Shown here one piece after another: positions 56,072 to 64,000 of a DNA stretch of 64,000 nucleotides. Location: positions 3,328,501 to 3,392,500 of the forward strand of contig NZ_CP010535.1 in NCBI RefSeq assembly GCF_001430825.1, in the 5' to 3' direction. The notes under the pieces are model-generated. The model had not been told where the DNA came from and did no database searches. It saw only the letters and a list, made by a program, of their open reading frames with translations. The stretch's first letter is position 1. Each line of letters begins with the position of its first letter. Source of the stretch: Sediminicola sp. YIK13. GTDB taxonomy: Bacteria > Bacteroidota > Bacteroidia > Flavobacteriales > Flavobacteriaceae. The position numbers and the translations under genes were made by a program.

Positions 56072-56524
56072 TTATAGTTTCACATTAGAACCAATGTTCC
56101 CTTGAGCAATGACCACTTCCATATGGTTTGCATTTTGATGGATCTTTAGATGTCCATTAAAATTTACCAGCTCCTCATAAGAAATAGCAGTGCCATTGTC
56201 CAATTTAGAAACCATTGTAGTGCTAGCTTCACAATCACACTCAATAGCAGCAAGCGTAATGGCTGCTTCACCTCCTTGAACAGCATTGTTCAAATAGATT
56301 TTTGCCGGATGGATGTCCGTAGAGGAGTTGCTGATCTGCAATACAATTTCGGTTAGTCCCTTTTCTTTCTTGATAAAAGTAGCCGTACCACTAATGTTGG
56401 AATCAGATACTGCACTTAATTGGAAAACTCTACTGATAATAGAGGTTTCACTGTTGTCATCCTTGCTACAACCTGTAATAATTACCATTGTCAATGCGAA
56501 GAATAGATACGTATGTTTTTTCAT
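56072..56524 (-). CDS. CHRD-like lipoprotein, paralogue 2
   Basis: The 150-residue protein has lipobox IITGC (Cys19) followed by SKDD. The mature part parallels the protein at 35011-35460: SNISGTATFIKKEKGLTEIV, the ECDCE pair, KLDNGTAISYEEL and the ending EVVIAQGNIGSN. The conserved cysteine pair and the strand pattern suggest a small extracytoplasmic domain, tentatively CHRD-like. Genes of both copies lie on the minus strand and bracket the 20-kb operon. The function is unknown. Confidence 0.78.
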   Translation of the reverse strand: MKKHTYLFFALTMVIITGCSKDDNSETSIISRVFQLSAVSDSNISGTATFIKKEKGLTEIVLQISNSSTDIHPAKIYLNNAVQGGEAAITLAAIECDCEASTTMVSKLDNGTAISYEELVNFNGHLKIHQNANHMEVVIAQGNIGSNVKL

Positions 56525-56758
56525 TTTGTTTTAGTGTTTGTTCAATTATTGCGCAAATGAATGTTAAAAATGAATCCCTTCGGTTATTGCAGTTCCAAAT
56601 ACCAAAATAAACGTTGAAATGCATGTTATTGGGTTTAATTCCCTAAAAACTAGATAGGTAAGGCATGAAATGATGCATTGGTGAGTTGGTTTTATAGTGA
56701 GTATGGAGACAAAAAAACACCGATATTTGGTATATCAATTGTTGCTATTGTTCTAGGG

Positions 56759-56872
56759 GCGAGAATTACCTCACTTCGTTCGGTGAGTCCCGCCCGAACA
56801 TCTTGATAGTGGAAAAGTCGGCATGGTATGCCGTGTTTTGGTTTCATGTGCCCTCGCACAAATACATTTGGC
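56759..56872 (+). repeat. Tandem structured repeat, unit A
   Basis: The head at 56759-56806 matches the head of unit B at 44 of 48 positions and contains CTCAC/GTGAG arms. It is followed by a hairpin CGGCAT-GGT-ATGCCG (56819-56833) with a T-rich tail and by CAAATACATTTGGC at 56859-56872. Confidence 0.7.
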
Positions 56873-56907
56873 AAATGTTTGTCAGAAAGTGTTTTGAAGT
56901 ATTTCAG

Positions 56908-57023
56908 GCGAGAATTACCTCACTTTGTTCGGTGAGTCCCGTTCGAACATGTTGAGAAGAAAAGACCGGTCCTTTCAGGACTGTTATTTTTGTTTTGCCC
57001 GCTTTCGCTCAAATAAATTTGGC
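56908..57023 (+). repeat. Tandem structured repeat, unit B
   Basis: The head at 56908-56955 is the second copy of the 48-base block. The hairpin that follows has a different sequence, CGGTCCT-TTC-AGGACTG (56967-56983), again with a three-base loop and T-rich tail. CAAATAAATTTGGC ends the unit at 57010-57023. Unit A starts 149 bases upstream. Confidence 0.7.
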
Positions 57024-57034
57024 TCAGCACTTAA

Positions 57035-57068
57035 AACAAAAAGACCAAAGCTTTCGCTTTGGTCTTTT
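57035..57068 (-). terminator. Terminator of the tRNA transcription unit
   Basis: AAAAGACCAAAGC at 57039-57051 and GCTTTGGTCTTTT at 57056-57068 form a perfect 13-bp stem with a TTTC loop. It lies 10 bases beyond the 3-prime end of tRNA-Leu, and the minus strand continues into a T-rich tract. Confidence 0.85.
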
Positions 57069-57077
57069 CTTCATTTG

Positions 57078-57161
57078 TACTCGAGGCGGGACTTGAACCC
57101 GCACGGACTAATGTCCATTGGATTTTAAGTCCAACGTGTCTACCAATTCCACCACTCGAGC
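57078..57161 (-). tRNA. tRNA-Leu (anticodon TAA)
   Basis: The minus strand folds as a class II tRNA: acceptor GCTCGAG/CTCGAGT with a terminal G-U pair and discriminator A, the D-arm in GTGGAATTGGTAGACAC, the anticodon loop CTTAAAA with anticodon TAA, a long variable arm, and the T-arm GCGGGTTCAAGTCCCGC. CCA is not encoded. It is followed directly by a strong terminator. Confidence 0.95.
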
Positions 57162-57209
57162 CTCTGCTTGCGCAGCGATCCTACCATTGGTAGAACGTGG
57201 ATTTAAATG

Positions 57210-57295
57210 AGCGAAAAACGGTCCCGATAGCTATCGGGAGAACCCGCGACCAAAGTCGCTAGATTTTAGAGTCGTTACCGACACTAATTTTTCGA
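57210..57295 (-). pseudogene. tRNA relic with an 18-bp palindrome in its T-arm
   Basis: The plus-strand sequences at 57210-57221 and 57241-57251 are the same as the 3-prime part of the neighbouring tRNA-Gly gene (57307-57318 and 57325-57335). The T-loop segment between them is replaced by TCCCGATAGCTATCGGGA (57222-57239), a perfect palindrome. The other acceptor arm (TTTTCG at 57289-57294) is still present, but D- and anticodon arms are degenerate. It looks like a decayed tRNA copy. The length of 86 bases includes the inserted palindrome. Confidence 0.55.
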
Positions 57296-57306
57296 TCTCA
57301 AAATGG

Positions 57307-57379
57307 AGCGAAAAACGGGATTCGAACCCGCGACCTCCACCTTGGCAAGGTGGCGCTCTACCAACTGAGCTATTTTCGC
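57307..57379 (-). tRNA. tRNA-Gly (anticodon GCC)
   Basis: The minus strand gives a standard 73-base tRNA: acceptor GCGAAAA/TTTTCGC with discriminator T, D-arm TAGCTCAGTTGGTAGAGC, anticodon loop TTGCCAA with anticodon GCC, and T-arm GCGGGTTCGAATCCCGT. CCA is not encoded. It is the first gene of the tRNA unit that ends at the terminator at 57035-57068. Confidence 0.96.
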
Positions 57380-57430
57380 GAATGTTAAGAACGTTTGCCC
57401 ATAGGGCCACATCTTTGTCTGATGCGGATG

Positions 57431-57460
57431 CAAATTTAATACAATTCTATAAAAGGCAAA
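57431..57460 (-). promoter_or_regulatory. Promoter of the tRNA-Gly/tRNA-Leu unit
   Basis: On the minus strand TTTG (57457-57460) is followed after 18 bases by TAAATTTG (57431-57438). This matches the Bacteroidota promoter consensus of a -33 TTG/TTTG and a -7 TAnnTTTG. The -7 element lies about 50 bases before the tRNA-Gly 5-prime end. Confidence 0.7.
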
Positions 57461-57579
57461 GAAATTTGTTCAAAAAGAAATAAAAAAAATAAACCCCCAC
57501 AACCCATGGCCCTCAGCCCTTTCTCCCTATAGCCATCAGGCCCTTAAGTACCAAGTTAATACGGCTGTTCCTCCACTGT

Positions 57580-60195
57580 CTAAGCGTTTTTCTTTTTGGT
57601 GAGCAAGCGCTGAATTTCGTTCAGTTTCATCAAGGCTTCCACAGGGGTAAGCGTATTAATGTCCAAATGAAGGATTTCTTCCTTAATTTGGGACAACAAA
57701 GGATCGTCCAAATTAAAAAAGCTCAGCTGCATTTCATTCTGTGCTGCCTTAAGATTATCCGTCAGCTCTTCATTGGAATGGGATTTCTCCAGCTTTTTCA
57801 GAATTTTATTGGCCTTATGGATCACCTGCTGCGGCATCCCCGCCATTTTGGCCACATGGATCCCAAAACTGTGTTCGCTGCCCCCAGGGGCAAGCTTGCG
57901 CAAGAACAGGACGTTGTCCTTGAGTTCCTTTACCGAGACATTGTAATTTTTTATCCTCGGAAAGGTGGCCGTCATCTCATTGATCTCATGGTAATGGGTG
58001 GCAAAGAGCGTTTTTGCCCGGGCAGGATGCTCGTGTAAATACTCAGATATCGCCCATGCTATAGAAATACCATCATACGTGCTGGTCCCCCTTCCTATTT
58101 CATCCAAAAGCACCAGGCTCCGCTCCGATAGGTTGTTCAATATGGAGGCGGTCTCGTTCATCTCCACCATAAACGTGGATTCCCCCATAGAAATGTTGTC
58201 ACTGGCGCCCACTCTGGTGAAGATCTTGTCCACATACCCAATTTCGGCCGACTCTGCAGGGACAAAACTTCCCATCTGTGCCAAGAGGACAATCAGGGCT
58301 GTTTGCCGTAGAATGGCCGATTTACCACTCATGTTGGGCCCCGTGATCATAATAATCTGCTGTTCCTCCCGGTTCAAGGTCACATCATTGGCAATATAGG
58401 CCTCTCCCAAGGGCAACTGTTTTTCTATGACCGGGTGACGCCCATTTTTTATGAGCAGTTCCGTAGAGTCGTTCATGGTAGGGGCCACGTAATTATTGTC
58501 TTTTGCCAGTTGGGTGAACCCACAAAGGCAGTCTAGCTGGGCAATCAGTTGGGCGTTGTTCTGTACCGGGGAGATATACTCCTGCATCCAAACGATCAGT
58601 TGGGAGAACAGTTGTTGCTCCAAGTTTTGGATGCGCTCTTCGGCACCCAGAATTTTGGATTCATATTCCTTTAATTCCTCAGTAATGTACCGCTCTGCAT
58701 TCACCAAGGTCTGTTTGCGGATCCATTCTTCCGGCACCTTGTCCTTATGCGTATTGCGGACCTCTATATAATACCCAAAAACATTGTTGGAGGCGATCTT
58801 CAGCGAGGTGATCCCTGTGCTTTTCGTTTCCCTTTCCAACATTTTGTTGAGGTAGTCCTTTCCGGAAAAAGCCAAGCCTCTAAGCTCGTCCAGCTCCTCC
58901 GAGTATCCTTTGGCTATAGTGCTGCCCTTGAGCATGTTCACAGGGGCTTCCTCACTTACCATTTCCTTGATCTTGCTCCTGAGCAACTCACAGGAATGTA
59001 GCTGGTCACCAATAAGTTTTACGGCTTCATTGGTGCTCTTGGTGGTCAGTTGTTTTACGGGTACAACGGCCTCCAGGGAATTCTTTAATTGTATGACTTC
59101 CTTGGGACTGATTTTACCCGTGGCCACCTTGGAGATCAAGCGCTCTAGATCACCCATCTGTTGAATGTTGTGCTGTAGTTTCTGCAGGGTGATGGGGTCC
59201 TCGTAGAGGTAAGTAATAACCTGGTGTCGTCTTCTTATCTTTTCAATATTCTTTAAGGGGAGCGCCAACCACCTTTTTAACAAGCGCCCGCCCATTGGGG
59301 AAATGGTCTTGTCTATAACATCCAATAAGGTGACCGCATTGAGATTGTTGGAATGGTAGAGCTCCAAATTTCGGATGGTAAACCTATCCATCCAGATATA
59401 TTCTTCTTCAGCTATACGCTGTAATCTATTGATATGTTGTAATTGGCGATGCTGCGTTTCCGAAAGGTAGTGCAACACGGCCCCCGAGGCTACCACCCCA
59501 TACGTTAAATGGTCCACCCCAAAACCTTTTAGGGTGCTGGTCTTAAAATGATTGGTCAGGGTTTCCAAGGCGTAGTCCTCTTGAAAGATCCAGTCTTCGG
59601 TAAAAAAGGTATGAAACTGCTTCCCGAAAACATCTAAAAATTCCTTTTTATTGGCCTTGGAGACCAATACCTCGTTTGGGGAAAAATTTTGCAGCAATTT
59701 ATCGATCTGCTCCTCCGTTCCCTGGGAGGTGAGAAACTCCCCCGTAGATATATCCAAAAAGGAGACCCCTATGGTCTTTCGGCCAAAATGAACGGCACAT
59801 AGGAAGTTATTGTCCTTGGCATTCAGGATGTCATCATTAAAAGCAACCCCTGGGGTTACCAATTCCGTGACTCCTCTTTTTACAATTGTCTTGGTCAGTT
59901 TTGGATCTTCCAATTGGTCACAGATCGCTACCCGTTGCCCGGCCTTTACCAATTTAGGCAAATACGTATTTAAGGAATGATGAGGGAACCCGGCCAATTC
60001 CGTCCGGTCCCCGCCATTATTTCTATGGGTGAGGATAATACCCAATATTTTGGAGGCCTTTACGGCATCTTCCCCAAAAGTTTCATAGAAATCGCCTACG
60101 CGGAACAACAATAGGGCATCAGGATATTTGGTCTTGATGGTATTGTACTGTTGCATTAAAGGGGTTACCTTTTTTGTTTTTTTTGAATTGGCCAA
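57580..60195 (-). CDS. mutS: DNA mismatch repair protein MutS
   Basis: The 871-residue protein starts at TTG ([21 protein letters not shown]); an in-frame stop lies six codons upstream. The mismatch-binding motif is visible as [16 protein letters not shown] near residues 29-44, with Phe and Glu of the FxE site. The ATPase has Walker [13 protein letters not shown] (about residue 620), Walker [15 protein letters not shown] and the FATHYHE switch. It recognises mispairs and recruits MutL. Length and motifs are normal for bacterial MutS1. It is transcribed alone, towards the tRNA unit. Confidence 0.97.
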   Translation of the reverse strand: MANSKKTKKVTPLMQQYNTIKTKYPDALLLFRVGDFYETFGEDAVKASKILGIILTHRNNGGDRTELAGFPHHSLNTYLPKLVKAGQRVAICDQLEDPKLTKTIVKRGVTELVTPGVAFNDDILNAKDNNFLCAVHFGRKTIGVSFLDISTGEFLTSQGTEEQIDKLLQNFSPNEVLVSKANKKEFLDVFGKQFHTFFTEDWIFQEDYALETLTNHFKTSTLKGFGVDHLTYGVVASGAVLHYLSETQHRQLQHINRLQRIAEEEYIWMDRFTIRNLELYHSNNLNAVTLLDVIDKTISPMGGRLLKRWLALPLKNIEKIRRRHQVITYLYEDPITLQKLQHNIQQMGDLERLISKVATGKISPKEVIQLKNSLEAVVPVKQLTTKSTNEAVKLIGDQLHSCELLRSKIKEMVSEEAPVNMLKGSTIAKGYSEELDELRGLAFSGKDYLNKMLERETKSTGITSLKIASNNVFGYYIEVRNTHKDKVPEEWIRKQTLVNAERYITEELKEYESKILGAEERIQNLEQQLFSQLIVWMQEYISPVQNNAQLIAQLDCLCGFTQLAKDNNYVAPTMNDSTELLIKNGRHPVIEKQLPLGEAYIANDVTLNREEQQIIMITGPNMSGKSAILRQTALIVLLAQMGSFVPAESAEIGYVDKIFTRVGASDNISMGESTFMVEMNETASILNNLSERSLVLLDEIGRGTSTYDGISIAWAISEYLHEHPARAKTLFATHYHEINEMTATFPRIKNYNVSVKELKDNVLFLRKLAPGGSEHSFGIHVAKMAGMPQQVIHKANKILKKLEKSHSNEELTDNLKAAQNEMQLSFFNLDDPLLSQIKEEILHLDINTLTPVEALMKLNEIQRLLTKKKNA

Positions 60196-60219
60196 AGCGA
60201 TTTTATTAACTTATTTTTG
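60188..60219 (+). promoter_or_regulatory. Candidate promoter for the TrmH-family gene
   Basis: TTG at 60188-60190 and TATTTTTG at 60212-60219 are separated by 21 bases, within the range of the Bacteroidota consensus. The start codon at 60357 would leave a leader of roughly 130 bases. Confidence 0.4.
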
Positions 60220-60356
60220 CAGAAATCTTATAGTAACGAAAGTACCATTTTCTTTAGGGTTGGCAAACCATTGTTGATATTTTGGGAATAACTTTTAGTC
60301 CATCTGGGCTTTGAGGTTCCTTGAATAACTAGAAAAGTGGATCATAAAAAGTATAC

Positions 60357-60908
60357 ATGCGAAAATTAGAGAATAGCGAGCTGAACAGATTGGATGTCAG
60401 CGAATTTAAAGAGGCGCAAAAGACCCCAATAATCATAGTGCTGGACAATATTAGGAGCCTTAACAATATAGGTTCGGTCTTTAGAACGGCCGATGCCTTT
60501 TTGGTAGAGAAAATTTATCTGTGCGGTATCACGGCAACCCCTCCCCATAAGGATATCCATAAAACCGCCTTGGGTGCCACCGATAGCGTAGTTTGGGAAT
60601 ATAGAAAGGATACCCTGGAGTTGATAGAGGAGTGTAAAGGTTTGGGCTATGAGACCATCGCCATAGAACAAGCTGAAAATGCCATTATGCTCAACGACTA
60701 TAACCCTACAACAGATAAAAAACAAGTGTTGGTCTTTGGGAACGAAGTAAAAGGGGTGGCCCAAGACGTGGTCACAGCATGCGATAAGGTTATAGAAATT
60801 CCACAGTACGGAACCAAGCACTCCTTGAACATATCTGTAAGTGCGGGAGTGGTGGTCTGGGACCTCTGGTCAAAAATTGAACTGGCAGCCAAATCCGGTG
60901 TAAAATAA
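60357..60908 (+). CDS. TrmH family SPOUT RNA methyltransferase
   Basis: The 183-residue protein has the three SPOUT motifs: DNIRSLNNIGSVFRTADAF, LVFGNEVKGV and the knot-forming SLNISVSAGVVVWDL. It uses S-adenosylmethionine to methylate ribose 2-prime oxygens of tRNA or rRNA. It is the short type without an N-terminal extension, so the exact target RNA cannot be given. It is convergent with the folK-dNK gene. Confidence 0.9.
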   Translation: MRKLENSELNRLDVSEFKEAQKTPIIIVLDNIRSLNNIGSVFRTADAFLVEKIYLCGITATPPHKDIHKTALGATDSVVWEYRKDTLELIEECKGLGYETIAIEQAENAIMLNDYNPTTDKKQVLVFGNEVKGVAQDVVTACDKVIEIPQYGTKHSLNISVSAGVVVWDLWSKIELAAKSGVK

Positions 60909-60933
60909 AAAGACCCAACGGTTACGTTGGGTC
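60908..60933 (-). terminator. Terminator between the TrmH-family and folK-dNK genes
   Basis: GACCCAACG (60912-60920) and CGTTGGGTC (60925-60933) form a perfect 9-bp stem with a GTTA loop. The T run follows on the minus strand, so it best serves the minus-strand gene, although it also lies just after the TrmH-family stop. Confidence 0.7.
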
Positions 60934-61030
60934 CAGATATAAAGATTGAGTTAGTTAGTTTTACTTTGAAAAGCACTGCAATTAAGCAAATCTGATTGAT
61001 TTATACAATTATTAGGCGAAAATTTACATT

Positions 61031-62173
61031 CTAGGGTAGGGAGACGGTAAATCTTTGTATTTCATCCAAGATAAACTCGTAGTCGTTCTGGTTTTGTACA
61101 AAGTCGAGCTCACTCACATCAATGATCAAGCTTTTTCGTTCTGGGGAACTTTTGATAAAATCCAGATAGCCCCTATTGATCTTATCCAAATATTCGGCGG
61201 AAATGTTCTGTTCGTAATCGCGCCCTCTCTTTTTAATGTTGGCAAGCAATCGCTCCGAATTTTGGTACAGGTATATGAAAATATCGGGCTTTACCACTTC
61301 TTTGTGCATAAAGGAGAATACCTTCCTATATAAGGAGAACTCCTCTTTTTGAAGGGTCACGTTGGCAAAGATCAAAGATTTGTAGATATCGTAATCACTG
61401 ACCATAAAATTCTTAAACAGATCAAATTGTGAGGTGTCGTCCGTAAATTGTTGGTACCTATCGGCCAGGAAAGACATCTCTAAAGGAAAGGCGTACCGGG
61501 ATTGGTCCTCATAAAATTTGGGCAGAAAGGGGTTGTCCGCAAATCGTTCCAAAACCAATTTGGCATTAAAATCATCAGCGATCATATTGGCCAAGGTGGT
61601 CTTCCCAGCACCTATATTTCCTTCAATGGTGATGAAATGTAGTTTGGAAAAAAGTTCTTCTTTGCTTTTGTACAATTTAAATAAGGTTTTTTCCATGACA
61701 CTTTTATCTGGACATTCTTGTAACAGATTTCTGGTGTCTTTGTTGATGATGGGGTGGTAAAATTGAGGGGCAATATCTGCCAAGGGCCGTAAAACAAACC
61801 GTCTATTTTGAAGATTTGGGTGTGGGACCACTAAATTCTCGGTTTTGATCACTTCCCGCTCATAGTACAATATGTCTATATCTATGGTCCTGGGTTGGTA
61901 ACCTTCCGCATTTCCCCGTTTTCTTCCCAACGATGTTTCTACCTCCAAGATGGCCTCCAAGAGCTGTTCCGGTGACAGAAAAGTTTGAAGCGACAGGCAT
62001 GCGTTTAGGAAGTCTTCCCCCTCAAAGCCCCATGAGGGGGTCTGGTAAACAGAAGAAAGCCCGGTGATGAAACCTGCTTTTTTTTGAATAGCGAACACAG
62101 CCTCCTGTAAGTTGTTCAACTTATTGCCTAGGTTGCTTCCTATAGATAGATATGTGGTCTTGGAATTATTCAT
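61031..62173 (-). CDS. Fusion of HPPK (FolK) and deoxynucleoside kinase
   Basis: The 380-residue protein joins two enzymes. Residues 1-140 are 6-hydroxymethyl-7,8-dihydropterin pyrophosphokinase of folate synthesis (LSIGSNLGNK, TPSWGFEGEDFLNACL, PRTIDIDILYY, VPHPNLQNRRFVLRPL). Residues 178-380 are a deoxynucleoside kinase with P-loop IEGNIGAGKTTL, ERFADNPFLPKFYED and the lid-type segment IKKRGRDYEQNIS. The linker (about 140-177) is short. Such fusions are known in Bacteroidota. Both active-site sets look complete, so both activities are expected. Confidence 0.93.
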   Translation of the reverse strand: MNNSKTTYLSIGSNLGNKLNNLQEAVFAIQKKAGFITGLSSVYQTPSWGFEGEDFLNACLSLQTFLSPEQLLEAILEVETSLGRKRGNAEGYQPRTIDIDILYYEREVIKTENLVVPHPNLQNRRFVLRPLADIAPQFYHPIINKDTRNLLQECPDKSVMEKTLFKLYKSKEELFSKLHFITIEGNIGAGKTTLANMIADDFNAKLVLERFADNPFLPKFYEDQSRYAFPLEMSFLADRYQQFTDDTSQFDLFKNFMVSDYDIYKSLIFANVTLQKEEFSLYRKVFSFMHKEVVKPDIFIYLYQNSERLLANIKKRGRDYEQNISAEYLDKINRGYLDFIKSSPERKSLIIDVSELDFVQNQNDYEFILDEIQRFTVSLP

Positions 62174-62288
62174 AATTGGGAAAGCAAAATAAATAAAAGT
62201 AAGCGACTTAAATTACTATTATCCATAAAACAATTGAAATAAATATTTGTAACAAATCATATGAGTTTGCGACTATATAAGTAGCGCA

Positions 62289-62323
62289 TTGTGAATACGG
62301 AACTATTACAATGACTATCTTTG
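62289..62323 (+). promoter_or_regulatory. Candidate promoter for sppA
   Basis: TATCTTTG at 62316-62323 fits the -7 consensus TAnnTTTG, 26 bases before the ATG. A TTG at 62289-62291 could be the -33 element, with a slightly long spacer of 24 bases. Confidence 0.5.
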
Positions 62324-62349
62324 AAACCGCAAATTTAATTTCGACTTTA

Positions 62350-64000
62350 ATGAATTTTCTAAGAAACCTTTTAGCCTCAATTTTGGGAACATTGTTCGCA
62401 ATTGGGATACTATTTGTAATGTTTGTAATTCTTGGCAGCCTTATAGGTGGGGCCGAGGATAGTGTGAGTGTAAAGAAAAATTCCATCTTGGAATTGCATA
62501 TGGAAGATCCTGTGAGCGATTTTGTGGGCAACGCCGATGCAGATCCTTTTGGAGGGTTCTTTGATAAATCACAGGGATTGGATGAGATTTTACATGCCAT
62601 AAAAGTCGCAAAGGATGATGACAATATTAAAGGTATCAGCATAAACAACAATTATATCCTAGCGGGAATGTCCCAAACACAGGCCATTCGCAATGCCCTT
62701 AAAGAGTTTAAGGAAGGCGGAAAATTTGTGTACGCCTATGGGGATTTTTACATGCAAAAGGATTACTATTTGTCCAGTGTGGCCGATGGGGTTTATTTGA
62801 ATCCAGTTGGGGCCATGGACTTTAAAGGATTATCTTCGGAAGTATTGTTCTTTAAGGAGTTGCAGGAAAAGACAGGGATTAAGATGGAAGTGATCCGTCA
62901 TGGGAAATACAAAAGTGCGGTAGAACCTTTCCTTGCCAATGAAATGAGTGATGCCAACAGAACGCAGATCAAAGAATTGATAGGTTCCCTGTGGACATCT
63001 ATGGTAGAGGATATTGCCGAAGGAAGAAATATAAGTCCTGAAAATCTAAATGTAATTGCCGATACCTTGGGGGGAAGAACCCCGGAATATGCCAAGGCAT
63101 CCGGTTTAATTGATGATATCCTTTTCTATGACCAGTATGAAGCTAAGTTGAGGGAAGTTGCTGAACTGGATGCCGATAAGGATGTAAACTATGTGGGTCT
63201 TAAGGATTACGTAAAATATGCCAAGAAGAAGAAGCTGAAGACCAGGGCCGATAAAATTGCCGTGATCTATGCCCAGGGCGAGATCATTTACGGCGAAGGG
63301 GGCCCGAATGTCATAGGGGCAGACATCATTAATGATGCCCTGATAAAAGCGAGGGAAGATAAGTCGGTCAAAGCTATTGTGCTCAGGGTAAATTCCCCGG
63401 GAGGTAGCGCCCTAACTTCGGATATTATCTGGAGGGAAGTGGAACTGACCAAAGAAATAAAGCCTGTAGTAGTTTCCATGGGTGATGTTGCCGCTTCTGG
63501 CGGATACTACATTGCTGTGGGTGCCGATAAGATTTTTGCAGAGCCTACCACCATTACCGGATCCATAGGCGTATTTGGGGTAGTTCCCAATATGACCGAA
63601 TTGGCAGATAATATAGGCATCAATGCGGAACAGGTAGGGACCAATAAAAACTCTGTGGATTATTCGCTTTTTGAGCCCATGAGCGATTCTTTTAGAAATA
63701 GGGTTCAAGAAGGGGTAGAATCTACCTATAATACGTTCTTATCCAGGGTTGCCCAAGGAAGAAATATATCCGTAGCCAATGCCGATAGTTTGGCACAAGG
63801 TCGCGTTTGGAGTGGTGTGGATGCCAAAAGACTAGGTTTGGTCGATGAACTTGGTGGTTTGGAAGAGGCCATAGATGAAGCGGCCTCAATGGTGGGACTA
63901 TCCTCTTACAGTATCAAGAATTTCCCAAAATATAAGTCGGGCTTCGAAAAGTTGATGGAAGATTTGGGTGGCAGTAGTGCCAAGGCCAAACAAGCATTTA
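62350..64000 (+). CDS. sppA: Signal peptide peptidase SppA, long form (partial)
   Basis: The frame opens at ATG 62350 and is still open at the right edge after 550 residues. It has an N-terminal membrane helix (about residues 7-34) and two tandem ClpP-like S49 domains. The general-base Lys is in IRHGKYKSAVEPF and the nucleophile Ser in GDVAASGGYYIA. The long SppA cleaves signal peptides left in the inner membrane after secretion. About 30-40 residues are probably missing at the C-terminus. Confidence 0.95.
   Translation, partial: MNFLRNLLASILGTLFAIGILFVMFVILGSLIGGAEDSVSVKKNSILELHMEDPVSDFVGNADADPFGGFFDKSQGLDEILHAIKVAKDDDNIKGISINNNYILAGMSQTQAIRNALKEFKEGGKFVYAYGDFYMQKDYYLSSVADGVYLNPVGAMDFKGLSSEVLFFKELQEKTGIKMEVIRHGKYKSAVEPFLANEMSDANRTQIKELIGSLWTSMVEDIAEGRNISPENLNVIADTLGGRTPEYAKASGLIDDILFYDQYEAKLREVAELDADKDVNYVGLKDYVKYAKKKKLKTRADKIAVIYAQGEIIYGEGGPNVIGADIINDALIKAREDKSVKAIVLRVNSPGGSALTSDIIWREVELTKEIKPVVVSMGDVAASGGYYIAVGADKIFAEPTTITGSIGVFGVVPNMTELADNIGINAEQVGTNKNSVDYSLFEPMSDSFRNRVQEGVESTYNTFLSRVAQGRNISVANADSLAQGRVWSGVDAKRLGLVDELGGLEEAIDEAASMVGLSSYSIKNFPKYKSGFEKLMEDLGGSSAKAKQAF

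Larger units (their letters stand above)
56525..57034. other. Non-coding region between the lipoprotein gene and the tRNA genes
   Basis: No convincing gene is seen. The first 230 bases show nothing recognisable. From 56759 on, two related units of about 150 bases occur, each made of a 48-base conserved head, a hairpin with a T-rich tail and a CAAATA-AT-TTGGC-like tail sequence. Confidence 0.6.

Noticed and set aside
56525-57077. CRISPR array
   Set aside because: Only two unit copies are present, about 150 bases apart, without regular short spacers or cas genes.
56925-57128. 67-residue plus-strand frame running into the tRNA-Leu gene
   Set aside because: It reads through a repeat head, a terminator and the antisense of a tRNA. 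The apparent SRRDLNPHG sequence is simply antisense tRNA.
62208-62651. 147-residue minus-strand open frame at the start of sppA
   Set aside because: It lies antisense to the N-terminal part of sppA, which has intact motifs, and has no recognisable domain.

Overview
The window looks like a chromosomal segment of a Flavobacteriaceae (Bacteroidota) bacterium, probably marine and possibly gliding. The evidence is a set of type IX secretion (T9SS) cargo signals of both type A and type B, two PorP/SprF proteins, SprB-type repeats, TAnnTTTG-type promoter elements, few Shine-Dalgarno sites, and housekeeping genes of flavobacterial type (an HPPK-deoxynucleoside kinase fusion, a DUF255 thioredoxin-domain protein, a caa3-type oxidase tail). 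The genus cannot be fixed from the sequence alone.

Layout. 1-2361: end of a cytochrome c oxidase locus (subunit IV tail, thioredoxin-fold membrane protein, SCO copper chaperone, DUF420 protein, small CAMC membrane protein). 2744-8474: a five-gene MacAB-TolC-like export operon (ATPase, two permeases, adaptor, outer-membrane channel). 8493-20652: mostly single housekeeping genes (tsaB, MscS channel, DUF255 protein, dodecin, NifU-like scaffold, orphan PorP/SprF, vWA protein, LytS/LytTR two-component pair, gamma carbonic anhydrase-like protein, fabD). 20774-32566: two T9SS type B giant surface proteins, the second with seven almost identical fibronectin III units, followed directly by PorP/SprF and an OmpA-domain protein, a plausible secretion and anchoring set. 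32573-35460: a small hypothetical gene, an Nramp-like transporter, a SanA/YdcF protein and a lipoprotein. 35788-55997: a 20-kb, seven-gene, tightly packed operon of secreted or outer-membrane proteins (beta-barrel, TANFOR-domain protein, two small variable genes, a 1651-residue all-beta protein, a fibronectin III protein, a SprB-repeat protein with a T9SS type A signal). 56072-57379: a paralogous lipoprotein, repeat units, tRNA-Leu, a tRNA relic and tRNA-Gly. 57580-64000: mutS, a TrmH-family methyltransferase, folK-dNK and the start of sppA.

The best candidate for an undescribed system is the 35788-55997 operon. Its TANFOR gene changes base composition abruptly at a low-complexity linker. The AT-rich stretch continues through two small downstream genes and ends at a REP-like hairpin, which is the architecture expected of an exchangeable C-terminal cassette. 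Two paralogous lipoprotein genes in the same orientation bracket the whole operon. Functions beyond secretion and surface location are inference.
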